Positions 8,544 through 16,677 of a stretch of DNA of 64,000 nucleotides are shown here, piece by piece (position 1 is the first letter of the stretch; every line of letters starts with the position of its first letter). Under the pieces are notes generated by a model, which did no database searches, was not told where the DNA came from, and saw only the letters and a program-made list of their open reading frames with translations. The position numbers were made by a program, and so were the translations under genes. Source of the DNA: Pseudomonas azadiae (lineage in GTDB: Bacteria > Pseudomonadota > Gammaproteobacteria > Pseudomonadales > Pseudomonadaceae); assembly GCF_019145355.1 (NCBI RefSeq), contig NZ_JAHSTY010000001.1, positions 2,480,001 through 2,544,000 of the forward strand. Direction: 5' to 3'.

Positions 8544-8610
8544 TGTCGTTGTCCTCAAAGTGCTCGATCGAAATTGTTGTTTTTGTGCTTCGAAAGCCTT
8601 GGGTGGTGCT

Positions 8611-9510
8611 TTATCGGTGGCGGCGCTCCTCCTCTTGCAGCAGGGCCTGCAAGGTGTCCAGGCGCGCGCCTTCGCAGGCGATCACCGTGCCTTGTTCAAA
8701 GACGCGGCGTGACAGGCCGGTGAGCACGGCGCCCGGGGGCAGTTCGATTTGCAGGCGCACGCCGCGTTCAACGGCGCTTTGCACGGTGCCGCGCCAGTCG
8801 ACGACGCGGCACATGTTGAAGGCCAGGTCGTCGCGCAATTGCTCGGGGTTGTGAATCGGCCGCGCGCGGGTACTGCTTATGTAGGTGATGCGCGGCGTTT
8901 TGAGCGGCACGAAGGCTTGCGCCAGCGCCTGGGCCGGTTGCTCCAGCAGCGCGCAATGGGACGGCACGCTGACGGCCAGGCGCTTGGCAACACCATTGCC
9001 CTTCACCCGGTTGGCGACCCGCTGCATGGCTTCATCGCTACCGGCGATGACGGTCTGGTTATCGGCGTTGATATTGGCCAGGTATACCGGCGTCTCGGGG
9101 CTGTGGATTTCGGCCAGCAGTGCTTCGACTGTGGATAACTCGGGACCGATCAAGGCGGTCATGCCGTAGCCCTGGGGATAAGCTTGCTGCATCAGCTCGC
9201 CGCGCAAGCTGACCAGTTTGATTGCATCCGTGAACGCCAGCGCACCGGCGATCACAGCCGCCGGGTAAGCCCCAATCGACAAGCCCGCGACGTAATCCGG
9301 GGTGTGTTGCAGCAGGCGCGCGTTGGCCACGCCGACGATCAACAGACAGAGTTGGACCGCACGGGTGCTCGCAAGGGCTTCAGCCGAATCCAATGCGCGA
9401 ACGTCTTCACCCAGCGCATCACTGGCCTGCTCCAGCACCTCGGCGGGCAAGGCCTTGAGCATGCCCGGCCGTTGCGCGCCCTGCCCTGGGAACACCAAAA
9501 GGCTGCTCAT
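8611..9510 (-). CDS. mdcH: Malonate decarboxylase subunit epsilon (malonyl-CoA:ACP transferase) MdcH
   Basis: A 299-residue acyltransferase of the FabD type. It has the N-terminal LLVFPGQGAQRPGM motif, the nucleophile elbow GLSIGAYPAAV with the active Ser, and SVPSHCALL with the catalytic His. In malonate decarboxylation MdcH loads malonate from malonyl-CoA onto the acyl-carrier subunit MdcC to start the cycle. The start at 9510 (MSSLLVF) overlaps the mdcG stop as ATGA. About 67 bp separate it from madL. Confidence 0.9.
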   Translation of the reverse strand: MSSLLVFPGQGAQRPGMLKALPAEVLEQASDALGEDVRALDSAEALASTRAVQLCLLIVGVANARLLQHTPDYVAGLSIGAYPAAVIAGALAFTDAIKLVSLRGELMQQAYPQGYGMTALIGPELSTVEALLAEIHSPETPVYLANINADNQTVIAGSDEAMQRVANRVKGNGVAKRLAVSVPSHCALLEQPAQALAQAFVPLKTPRITYISSTRARPIHNPEQLRDDLAFNMCRVVDWRGTVQSAVERGVRLQIELPPGAVLTGLSRRVFEQGTVIACEGARLDTLQALLQEEERRHR

Positions 9511-10091
9511 GCCACCGCCTGCCAAGGATCAAGGACCAGGCGGGCACCGCTGGCGGTTTTCAACAGCACCCGGCGCGATGGACCGGCCCATTCACGCAAG
9601 GCAACGGCGCCCAACGGTGTTTGCAGTTGCATATCCACAACGCACGCGGCCTTATCCAGGGTGGCCAGGAGGTCGCGGGCATCACTGCGATCAAGCGGCC
9701 TGGGCATCCGCAGAATCAAATCCAGATCGCTTTGGGCATGCAGCGCTTCTATGCCCGTTGCCAGCTCAAAACCCGCGCTGCCCGTGACACCCCAGCTCAA
9801 AGGCGCCAACACGGGCCGCAGTTGATCGAGGGCGTGCAGTGCCGGGAGATCCCGCGTCGAGACAACCTCGCGCAACGCTTCCGGTGCGACTCGCCGCTGC
9901 ACGGCGGCAATCGGCATCACGGCTGCAAAGCGCTGCTCACGCAAACGTCCGCGCACGCCCACCGCGACAAACCCCGCCGCGACCACGGCGCGACGCACGA
10001 CCACCGTGCCAACCGCAACCTGTGCCCACGCGGGCGCATCAGCGGGCAAATGCGCCGGGGTCATGCCCCAGAGCAGGTCGTGGGCGTTCAC
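9507..10091 (-). CDS. mdcG: Malonate decarboxylase holo-ACP synthase MdcG (phosphoribosyl-dephospho-CoA transferase)
   Basis: About 194 residues. It transfers the 2'-(5''-triphosphoribosyl)-3'-dephospho-CoA group made by MdcB onto MdcC. The nucleotidyltransferase motif is GSAGF followed by SDLDLIL. The probable start is a GTG at 10091 (VNAHDLLWG), overlapping the mdcE stop; an adjacent in-frame GTG at 10094 is equally possible. The open frame further upstream lies inside mdcE and is not homologous. The family is usually near 200 residues, so this looks complete. Confidence 0.85.
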   Translation of the reverse strand: MNAHDLLWGMTPAHLPADAPAWAQVAVGTVVVRRAVVAAGFVAVGVRGRLREQRFAAVMPIAAVQRRVAPEALREVVSTRDLPALHALDQLRPVLAPLSWGVTGSAGFELATGIEALHAQSDLDLILRMPRPLDRSDARDLLATLDKAACVVDMQLQTPLGAVALREWAGPSRRVLLKTASGARLVLDPWQAVA

Positions 10092-10858
10092 CACTGTTCC
10101 CGCAGCAGTTGGCGCACATGGCTGGAGGCGGCGCGATGGGTTGCGCCGAGGCGGCCGCTCAAATCGCAGGTGTCGATATCCTTGATCGCACTCACCAGGC
10201 AATCGCTGACGCGCGCCAGGTCCTGCGGCGTGGGCTGTTCGATCTGGCTGACCGGCAGGGTTTCCCACAACAAGCCAAGGCTGGCATAGCTGTCGATGTC
10301 ATAGGCCATCGGCGGCACGCTGGCGGCCAGGTTCTCCAGCTCTTCGACGCTGCGCAGGGTCACCCGCGCCGCCGACGCCTTGCCCATGGCGTGCACCATC
10401 ACACCGGGGTCGCGCAGGGCGATCAGGCGGTTGGCCTGGTAGCCATGGGCGAGAAACGCCCCGGACATCGCCTTGCCCACCAGCAGCGCGATCACCGGGT
10501 GCCCGGCCAGTCGGGCGCGCGCGTAGCTGTCGGCGGCGGCCGCCAGGGCCTGGTGAATACCGAGGGCTTCTTCACGACGGCCGTAGGCTTGGCTGGGCAC
10601 GTCGACGATGGCGACGATCGGGCGTTTGTCGCCTCGGGCGATGGCTTCATCAACAGCCTTGGCCAAGCCCCAGCCTTCCAGCAAGCCGACTTCGCCGTTG
10701 CGGGCCCGGGGGAAGCGGTTGTGTGCGTCGGTCACCACGGCGATAAAGCGCACGGCGTGTTCGCCCAGCGCGCCATCGGCCACTTTTAATGAGTTGGGCA
10801 AACCCGCAACGGGCGTCGCGCCGGCGCTCAAGGCGTTGAACCAGTGCAAACCTCTCAT
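10088..10858 (-). CDS. mdcE: Malonate decarboxylase subunit gamma MdcE
   Basis: A 256-residue carboxyltransferase-fold subunit (crotonase-like) that, with MdcD, decarboxylates the malonyl-thioester on MdcC to the acetyl form. Recognisable parts are MRGLHWFNALS, RARNGEVGLLEGWGLAKAVDEA, IVAIVDVPSQAYGRREEALG and LVGKAMSGAFLAHGYQANR. Its ATG overlaps the mdcD stop (ATGA). The biotin-independent enzyme needs MdcA, C, D and E together, and all four are present here. Confidence 0.9.
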   Translation of the reverse strand: MRGLHWFNALSAGATPVAGLPNSLKVADGALGEHAVRFIAVVTDAHNRFPRARNGEVGLLEGWGLAKAVDEAIARGDKRPIVAIVDVPSQAYGRREEALGIHQALAAAADSYARARLAGHPVIALLVGKAMSGAFLAHGYQANRLIALRDPGVMVHAMGKASAARVTLRSVEELENLAASVPPMAYDIDSYASLGLLWETLPVSQIEQPTPQDLARVSDCLVSAIKDIDTCDLSGRLGATHRAASSHVRQLLREQW

Positions 10859-11697
10859 GGACGTTCTCCTTGATACAACGCGCGCACGGTCGCCGGGTCG
10901 ATCTGTGGCGCAGCGTCCAGTTCGGCCAGACGCGCCAGGTAATAATCCGCTCGGCGGCTGCGTTGCTCGGCGGGCACGCCTTGTTGCAACAGCGCGCTGA
11001 CGGTCTGCTGAATCTCGGCCACATCGTCCGCCACGTAACGATCGGCCAGGCCGCTGTTGAAGCGCTGTTCACCGCCGGTAAGGCTCCAGATGAACGGTCG
11101 GTCGCGCGAATCGTATTCTTCCAGGCCGGCTTCCTGCTCGATCACTTGCGGGCCATTCAGGCCCAGGCGTGCTTCGCGGGTGACCACAAGGTAGCTGCAC
11201 AACCCCGCCGCGATGGACATGCCGCCAAAGCAGCCGACGCTGCCGGCCACCACGCCGATCACCGGCTGGTACTGGCGCAATTCGACAATCGCGGCGTGGA
11301 TATCCGCAATGGCTGCCAGGCCGAGGTTGGCTTCCTGCAGGCGCACGCCGCCGGTTTCCAGCAGCAGTACGGCGCGGGTCGGGATGCCCTTGCGGTTGTC
11401 TTCGGCGGCCAGCTCCAAAGCACCGGCGATTTTCGCGCCGCCCACTTCGCCGAGGCTGCCGCCTTGAAAGTTGCCTTCGATGGCAGCAATGACAACGGGT
11501 TTTGCGTCGATGCTGCCCTTGGCGATCACCACGCCGTCATCGGCCTGCGGCACCACGCCCTGGCGGCTGAGCCACGGCGACATGACGCGCTGGAACGGGT
11601 CGATCAATTCGCGATAAGAACCGGCGTCCAGCAAAGCCTTGGCCCGTTGCCGCGCGCCGAGCTCAACGAAGCTGTGTTTGGTGAGCAAGTCAGTCAT
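10855..11697 (-). CDS. mdcD: Biotin-independent malonate decarboxylase subunit beta MdcD
   Basis: A 280-residue carboxyltransferase-fold subunit, partner of MdcE. MTDLLTKHSFVELGARQRAKAL at the start, ETGGVRLQEANLGLAAIADIHAAI and GSVGCFGGMSIAAGLC (oxyanion-hole glycines) are family features. The start at 11697 overlaps the end of mdcC by 8 bp; the longer frame upstream reads through mdcC. It is tightly coupled to mdcE. Confidence 0.9.
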   Translation of the reverse strand: MTDLLTKHSFVELGARQRAKALLDAGSYRELIDPFQRVMSPWLSRQGVVPQADDGVVIAKGSIDAKPVVIAAIEGNFQGGSLGEVGGAKIAGALELAAEDNRKGIPTRAVLLLETGGVRLQEANLGLAAIADIHAAIVELRQYQPVIGVVAGSVGCFGGMSIAAGLCSYLVVTREARLGLNGPQVIEQEAGLEEYDSRDRPFIWSLTGGEQRFNSGLADRYVADDVAEIQQTVSALLQQGVPAEQRSRRADYYLARLAELDAAPQIDPATVRALYQGERP

Positions 11698-11989
11698 GGC
11701 CGATCTCCTCGAAACCCTGCTCCAGGCGTAAGCGCACCACACCGGGCGTGGCGCCGAAATCATGGATATCAATGTTCAAGGCCGGTGGCGTCTGTTCCTG
11801 GAAGATGCGTTGGAACAGGTGCTGCCAACGCTGTTCAGCGCCATTGACTGAGGTTTGCACCTGGATCGTCAGCGTGCCCGGCGTGCCTGGTTCCAGCAGC
11901 ACTTCCAGGTCGCCCGAACCGACACAACCCACCAGCGCGCGGCCTTTGGGCGGTTGCCCGGCGGGGAATTCAAAGGATAGGGTTTCCAT
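11690..11989 (-). CDS. mdcC: Malonate decarboxylase acyl carrier protein MdcC (delta subunit)
   Basis: A 99-residue acyl-carrier subunit. The Ser in VGSGDLEVL is residue 25, the position where the phosphoribosyl-dephospho-CoA arm is attached in known MdcC proteins. The ATG at 11989 overlaps the mdcB stop (TGATG); the apparent upstream TTG is not needed. The arm carries the acetyl/malonyl thioester between MdcA, MdcD-E and MdcH. Confidence 0.9.
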   Translation of the reverse strand: METLSFEFPAGQPPKGRALVGCVGSGDLEVLLEPGTPGTLTIQVQTSVNGAEQRWQHLFQRIFQEQTPPALNIDIHDFGATPGVVRLRLEQGFEEIGHD

Positions 11990-12822
11990 CAAGACGCTCC
12001 GTCGAGGCGGTCGATAAACAGGCAGGCGGCCAACAGGTCGGCGGCGCCGCCGGGGGAGGCATTCAGGGCCAGCAATTGGGTGTCGAGTGCGTGCAAGTGG
12101 CGGCGACCGGCAAGGGTCGCGCTGCCGCCGGCGTCCAGCACCGCCTGGGCGCCGTGTTGCATCGTCCGTAGGCCTTCCGGACCGGCGCGGTAAAGCACGC
12201 AGGTGTCGGCCAGCTCGGTCATGATCGCGAGCAAGGCATCCAGGCGCGCGTTCTGTTCGCCGGCGTTTTGCAGGCGGCTTTTGCGCAGTTGCGGCAAGCC
12301 ACGTTGTACCACCGACGGGAAGCCAAGCTGGGCTTCTTCACGGGCACCGCGTGCGCCATAGCGTTGCGCGACCTGAGCGCCGTGGCTCATCGGCTGCGGG
12401 GCGAACCGGTCGTTGAGCAGCGCCAGGCGGGCTGCGTTCAGCGTAACGTCGCGTGGATCCAGGGCGGCGGCGGCGGTGAGCAGGCCGAGCGCCCAGATGG
12501 CGCCGCGATGGGTGTTTACGCCGCCGGTGGTGGCGAGCATGGCCTGCTCACCTTCACGCCCGAGACAGCCGAGGGCTTCGCGCAGGGGCAAGCCGACCTC
12601 ACCGAATTCCAGCGCCGCTTCGGCCATTTCCTTGAACATCGGCCACAGCGACAACGCCGAGGCGTGCATCAGGCCCAGGTGCAGATCGTTGTGAGCGCCG
12701 TTGCCACGCCGGTCAACCAAGGCAGGTTTGGGCGACAGGTCGGCTTCATCGATCAGCGCATCAACGGCTATATCGGCCAGGCGATCCGCCAGGGTGAGTT
12801 CATGCAGTTTAAGGGCGCGCAT
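11989..12822 (-). CDS. mdcB: Triphosphoribosyl-dephospho-CoA synthase MdcB
   Basis: A 277-residue CitG-family enzyme that makes the prosthetic-group precursor from ATP and dephospho-CoA. Motifs visible include [39 protein letters not shown] and [25 protein letters not shown], all typical of CitG/MdcB. The ATG follows the mdcA stop directly, with no gap. MdcB and MdcG together activate MdcC. Confidence 0.9.
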   Translation of the reverse strand: MRALKLHELTLADRLADIAVDALIDEADLSPKPALVDRRGNGAHNDLHLGLMHASALSLWPMFKEMAEAALEFGEVGLPLREALGCLGREGEQAMLATTGGVNTHRGAIWALGLLTAAAALDPRDVTLNAARLALLNDRFAPQPMSHGAQVAQRYGARGAREEAQLGFPSVVQRGLPQLRKSRLQNAGEQNARLDALLAIMTELADTCVLYRAGPEGLRTMQHGAQAVLDAGGSATLAGRRHLHALDTQLLALNASPGGAADLLAACLFIDRLDGAS

Positions 12823-14493
12823 TTACCAACTCCTGAACTTGGCGGGCGGGTTGTACAGGCCACCGGACCACTCCACCAGGTCGGCCACACTCTTGGCGGC
12901 CAACAGCTCGCGGGTGGCGTCGGTGCGGCGGATCCCTAAGTCTTCGGGGAGGGCGATCAGGCCTTCGCGGCGCATGCGTGCGGTGTCCTTGGGGTTGTGG
13001 CGCAGGCCGATGGCGGTCACCCCGGCGACGGCGGCGATCATCGCCTGGCGCTCCTCGAGGGAGCGCGCCTTGTACAGGTAGGCGATGCCTTCTTCGGTGA
13101 GCAAGTGAGTTACGTCGTCGCCGTAGATCATGATCGGCGCCAGCGGCATGCCGCTCTTGCGCGCCACTTCCACTGCGTCGAGGGTGTCGACGAACGTGGG
13201 CTTGCCGCCTTCCTGGAAGGTCTCGACCATTTGCACCACGAGTTTTTTGCCGCGTTCCAACAACGCTTCGGGCGCATCATCGTGGCGCATGTCCAGCCAG
13301 GCGGGCGTGCCGTGACGGCGACCGCGCGGGTCGTGGCCCATGTTCGGCGCACCGCCGAACCCGGCCAGTCGGCCGCGGGTCACCGTGGAGGAATGCCCGT
13401 CACCGTCGACTTGCAGGGTGGCGCCGATAAACAGGTCCACCGCGTATTGGCCGGCGAGTTGGCAGAACATCCGGTTGGAGCGCATCGAGCCATCGCGGCC
13501 GGTGAAAAACACATCCGGGCGTGCGGCGATGTAGTTTTCCATGCCCAATTCGGTGCCGAAGCAATGCACGCTCTCGACCCAACCGCTTTCGATGGCGGGG
13601 ATCAGCGTGGGGTGCGGGTTGAGGGTCCAGTTGCGACAGATCTTGCCCTTCAGACCCAGGGATTCGCCGTAGGTGGGCAGGATCAGTTCGATGGCGGCGG
13701 TGTTAAAGCCAATGCCATGGTTGAGCGACTGCACGTTGTGTTTTTCGTAGATGCCCCGGATCGCCATCATCGCCATCAGCACGTGCACCGGCTTGATGTG
13801 GCGCGGGTCGCGGGTGAACAGCGGTTCGATGTAGAACGGCTTGTCGGCCACCACCACAAAATCCACCCAGCTCGCCGGAATGTCGACGCGAGGCAAATCC
13901 GTCACGTCGTCCACCAACTGGTTGACCTGCACGATCACAATGCCGTCGCTGAAGGCAGCGGGTTCGATCAGTGCCGGGGTATCTTCGGTGCTGGCGCCGG
14001 TGTAGATGTTGCCGGCGCGGTCGGCCACGAAACCGGCGGACAGCACCACGTTGGGGATCAGGTCCACCACCAGCCGGGCGTAGAGTTCGATGTAAGTGTG
14101 GATCGCGCCGATTTCCAGCAGGCCGTCTTCCAGCAACTGGCTGATGCGCAAGGATTGGGTGCCGGCGAAGGAAAAGTCGAGCTTGCGGGCGATGCCCTTT
14201 TCAAACAGGTCCAGGTGCTCGGAACGGCCGACGCTGGGCATGATCATGTGCAAATCGTGGAGCTTGCCCGGGTCGGCCTTGACCAGGGAGCGCGAGAGGA
14301 AGTCGGCTTGCTTCTGGTTGTTGCCTTCCAGCACCACGCGGTCGCCGGGGAGGATCAGCGCTTCGAGGGCCTCGACGATTTTGTCACTGGGCAGCACCGC
14401 CCCGTCTGCAAATTGCCTGACCAGCCCGAGCCGGCGCTGCTTCTCGTCGCGCCGCCGCGTCCAGCGCGAGTCGGGGGTGATTGTTGTTGTCAT
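12823..14493 (-). CDS. mdcA: Malonate decarboxylase subunit alpha MdcA (acetyl-S-ACP:malonate ACP transferase)
   Basis: A 556-residue CoA-transferase-type subunit that exchanges acetyl for malonyl on MdcC. Typical segments are RLGLVRQFADGAVLPSDKIV, VVLEGNNQKQADFL, FEKGIARKLDFSFAGTQS, and RGRLAGFGGAPNMGHDPRGRRH near residue 380. It is the first gene of the mdcA-B-C-D-E-G-H-madL-madM cluster. The promoter should lie in the 121 bp between its start and the convergent-strand gene end at 14615. A long opposite-strand open frame here is only a GC-rich shadow. Confidence 0.93.
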   Translation of the reverse strand: MTTTITPDSRWTRRRDEKQRRLGLVRQFADGAVLPSDKIVEALEALILPGDRVVLEGNNQKQADFLSRSLVKADPGKLHDLHMIMPSVGRSEHLDLFEKGIARKLDFSFAGTQSLRISQLLEDGLLEIGAIHTYIELYARLVVDLIPNVVLSAGFVADRAGNIYTGASTEDTPALIEPAAFSDGIVIVQVNQLVDDVTDLPRVDIPASWVDFVVVADKPFYIEPLFTRDPRHIKPVHVLMAMMAIRGIYEKHNVQSLNHGIGFNTAAIELILPTYGESLGLKGKICRNWTLNPHPTLIPAIESGWVESVHCFGTELGMENYIAARPDVFFTGRDGSMRSNRMFCQLAGQYAVDLFIGATLQVDGDGHSSTVTRGRLAGFGGAPNMGHDPRGRRHGTPAWLDMRHDDAPEALLERGKKLVVQMVETFQEGGKPTFVDTLDAVEVARKSGMPLAPIMIYGDDVTHLLTEEGIAYLYKARSLEERQAMIAAVAGVTAIGLRHNPKDTARMRREGLIALPEDLGIRRTDATRELLAAKSVADLVEWSGGLYNPPAKFRSW

Positions 14494-14584
14494 GGTCGCT
14501 CCACGGATTTGCTGTCGTGGGGCTTACCTTAGGAGCGATTGAGGGGGCCATCAATCAAGCTGGACGTTTGACTGTTACGCCTGG

Positions 14585-14605
14585 GTTAATGATGGCTCAA
14601 TTAAC
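14585..14605. promoter_or_regulatory. Palindrome upstream of mdcA, candidate MdcR operator
   Basis: GTTAAT-N9-ATTAAC is a perfect inverted repeat centred about 100 bp upstream of the mdcA start, a usual distance for a LysR-type activator site; it also contains T-N11-A patterns. It ends 10 bp beyond the stop of the neighbouring membrane-protein gene. The regulator is inferred from cluster context. Confidence 0.35.
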
Positions 14606-14614
14606 ACGGGGCGT

Positions 14615-15367
14615 TCAGACCCTGCGCCATTCGCTGCGATGGAACCATAGGGTCCTGAAAAACGCCAACCCCGCAAAAACGTGCAACCCCGACACGGCCG
14701 CCCAACTCCAATCCCACAGCCCTGACAGCGCCTGCGCGTAAACCGGTAACAGCAGCACGAGCAACGCCACCAGCGCGCACGCACCCACTTGCTCCCAGTT
14801 TCTCAAGCGACTGGGGCGGGACGCTATCGCGTAACCCAACAATGCGCCCAGACACACAATCAGCAGGCTCAGCAGGTCATGCTCGCCGACCGGAGGCCAC
14901 CCCAGCAGGTTGAGCGGCAGGCAGACCGCGAACAGGGTGAACGAGCAGATCGCGACATACACAAAAGCGTACTCAAGCGCATCCAGCAGACGATCACGGA
15001 TAAACCCACGAGCCTGTTTATCCTCTTCCGGTGTGGGTCCTTGGGAAATCGCCACCGCCAGCAGACCCGACCCGAGACCGCCCAGGGTCATGACCACGAA
15101 ATTGCTCACAACGCCTTTGATTGCCTTATCGGCACCCATCAGCTTGAGGCTTTCGAGGTACACCAGAATAAACACCGCGCCCGCGGTGGCAATCATGAAG
15201 CCCCACAGCTTCCCCCGGTTGGACTGCACGTTCATGGTTACCACCGCAGTGAACACCAGCACGCCAAACCACATCAGCAGCGTGCCGGTAAAACGGTTGA
15301 GGTTGTACAGCCAGGCAAACCCATCCAAAAGCCACATTGCGTCGATACTTCTGTCGAAAAACTCCAT
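14615..15367 (-). CDS. Unrecognised polytopic membrane protein
   Basis: Up to 250 residues (start at 15367, or at 15337 with MWLLDGF). There are six or seven hydrophobic segments, for example LLMWFGVLVFTAVV, GFMIATAGAVFILVYL and LLSLLIVCLGALLGYAIA, with a charged loop (TPEEDKQARGFIRDR) in the middle. No family was recognised. It lies upstream of mdcA on the same strand with a 121-bp gap and probably has its own promoter. Coding character looks normal for this genome. Confidence 0.6.
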   Translation of the reverse strand: MEFFDRSIDAMWLLDGFAWLYNLNRFTGTLLMWFGVLVFTAVVTMNVQSNRGKLWGFMIATAGAVFILVYLESLKLMGADKAIKGVVSNFVVMTLGGLGSGLLAVAISQGPTPEEDKQARGFIRDRLLDALEYAFVYVAICSFTLFAVCLPLNLLGWPPVGEHDLLSLLIVCLGALLGYAIASRPSRLRNWEQVGACALVALLVLLLPVYAQALSGLWDWSWAAVSGLHVFAGLAFFRTLWFHRSEWRRV

Positions 15368-15535
15368 TGGCTATCGGCAGTGGGGCGAGGATCTTTACGA
15401 TGGGGGGAGCAAGTGTTCCGTGGCTCGTCGCGATTGCCCAAGACGCCCTCCCCACACTTTGACCCAGTCACCCCCACTGATCGCTAGCCAACAGGTCCTC
15501 CGCATTTCCCGGCAAGGTGGTGCCGCCGTCAATCA

Positions 15536-15630
15536 AAATGTGGGAGCGGGCTTGCTCGCGAAGGCAGGGTGTCAGGCCATGCAACTATGACTGACCCACC
15601 GCATTCGCGAGCAAGCCCGCTCCCACATTT
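15536..15630. repeat. REPIN (GTGGGAGCGGGCTTGCTCGC type)
   Basis: Inverted pair with arms GTGGGAGCGGGCTTGCTCGCG and its complement and a spacer of about 45 bp, nearly the same sequence as the element at 586-680. It lies between the membrane-protein gene start and the DUF gene stop. Confidence 0.9.
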
Positions 15631-15673
15631 GCCCTGTGGTGTTTGTTAGATAGCAGTTCCATTAAGGGACCGA

Positions 15674-15928
15674 TCAGTCCCTTTTTGGGACCACCTCCGG
15701 CGATGGGCTGACTTGCTCCAACGCCCTGTCGACCAACAATTGTCCGAACTCAGCCATTTGCTGAATCCCCAGCATGATTGCGCGCTGGGAAGCATCCAGG
15801 TCGAAAGCCAGGTTGCAGGTGAGTGCGTTGAGGGAGGACAGGGTTTCGCTGGCATTGACCAGCAGGGTTTCGGTGGTTTGGTGGGGGGTTACGGTGAAAA
15901 GGGGCGGATTGGGGGTAGGTTTGACCAT
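15674..15928 (-). CDS. Small DUF6124/DUF3077-type protein
   Basis: An 84-residue protein beginning MVKPTPNPPLFTV, with SLNALTCNLAFDLD, SQRAIMLGIQQMAEFGQLLVDRAL and a polar tail. This is the pattern of short Pseudomonas proteins grouped as DUF6124/DUF3077, recognised from memory, with no known function. CGGAG 9 bp before the ATG is a fair ribosome-binding site. The long leader upstream (to about 16180) is highly structured and resembles a phage C4-type antisense RNA, so expression may be controlled after initiation. Confidence 0.65.
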   Translation of the reverse strand: MVKPTPNPPLFTVTPHQTTETLLVNASETLSSLNALTCNLAFDLDASQRAIMLGIQQMAEFGQLLVDRALEQVSPSPEVVPKRD

Positions 15929-15969
15929 GATTTACAGCTCCGATATGTGATGGAGACTGCCCTCTTCCG

Positions 15970-16155
15970 CTTGCACGCAAATAAGGTGGCAGCCGTGCGC
16001 AGGTGTGCAAGACCGGGCATATCGGACCCCGGCAGACCCCGAGGGATCTCCCACGCACAGCCGCCATAACAAATACAGCAGGCATAAAAAACGCCCGTTG
16101 ACTGGCTATGGGCGCTGGTGCGCCGACATGTAACCGGACTTGCACGTCCGTGTCA
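15970..16155 (-). ncRNA. C4-antisense-RNA-like structured leader
   Basis: Read on the minus strand: hairpin GGAC-GTGCAA-GTCC (16150-16135), hairpin GGCGC-loop-GCGCC (16124-16111), then CGCCC-loop-GGGCG followed by six T (16114-16086), an intrinsic terminator sharing bases with the second hairpin. Downstream, CCGGTCTTGCAC (16016-16005) can pair with GTGCAAGTCCGG of the first hairpin (11 of 12), and a further GTGCAAG (15976-15970) can compete for it. Short antisense RNA, terminator, complementary target and competitor in one leader is the plan of C4 of phages P1/P7 and of the P4 CI RNA. No similarity search was possible. Confidence 0.5.
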
Positions 16156-16257
16156 CCGTTTTTTGCGATGACGGAACGAAGACTAGGCGTGCTGACTCGC
16201 TGCGACAAGTTCATGCACTGCCCAAAATCTTGCAGGAAAAATCCGAAGCCCGCCGGT

Positions 16258-16677
16258 CTACAACTTCATGTCTATGCTCACAGTCCCCAAACCTTCAAGC
16301 GGATAGCTGCGGTACTCATAAACCTCACCACGAACAGTGAGGTGGATGACCCCATCCACCCGGGTCACTTGGACATCAGGCTCTTTGGTTTTCAAAAAGG
16401 GATGTGCCGAAACCAGCGCTGTCAGTATCTCCTGATCACTACCCAAGTCCTCATGAACGTAGTACCTGTAAGAAAACCCTACCGTCGCGCCGCCCTGGCT
16501 GTCACGGGCGCCATAAATTGAGCTGCCATTGCCCAAAGATTGTTTCAAAACCACTTCGTCCAGATCCGGTGCACCGGATGACATGATCCAATTGCCCCCA
16601 ATGTAAATCAGGCAGGCCGCCAGCAGGCAGTTGCGCAGGATAGGTAAGAGGCCCTTAGTGGCCCTGAGAAATTGCAT
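16258..16677 (-). CDS. Hypothetical membrane-anchored protein, probable immunity partner of the Ntox44 toxin
   Basis: A 139-residue protein with one N-terminal membrane segment (about residues 14-33, LRNCLLAACLIYIGGNWIM) and a mixed C-terminal domain. No family was recognised. Its ATG at 16677 lies inside the end of the upstream toxin gene, giving a 23-bp overlap that implies translational coupling. A small gene directly following a toxin module is the usual place of an immunity gene, so that role is inferred from position only. Confidence 0.6.
   Translation of the reverse strand: MQFLRATKGLLPILRNCLLAACLIYIGGNWIMSSGAPDLDEVVLKQSLGNGSSIYGARDSQGGATVGFSYRYYVHEDLGSDQEILTALVSAHPFLKTKEPDVQVTRVDGVIHLTVRGEVYEYRSYPLEGLGTVSIDMKL

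Noticed and set aside
12997..14532. A 511-codon plus-strand frame opposite mdcA
   Set aside because: Shadow frame of mdcA with biased composition and no recognisable domain; mdcA has full motif support.
15750..16214. Minus-strand frame of 154 codons running through the C4-like leader into the DUF gene
   Set aside because: Its sequence (HVGAPAPIASQ) is the kind of translation seen over C4/icd-like leaders, and the downstream half overlaps the better-supported DUF gene in another frame. It may be a translated leader as in phage P1 icd, but not a stable protein I can support.
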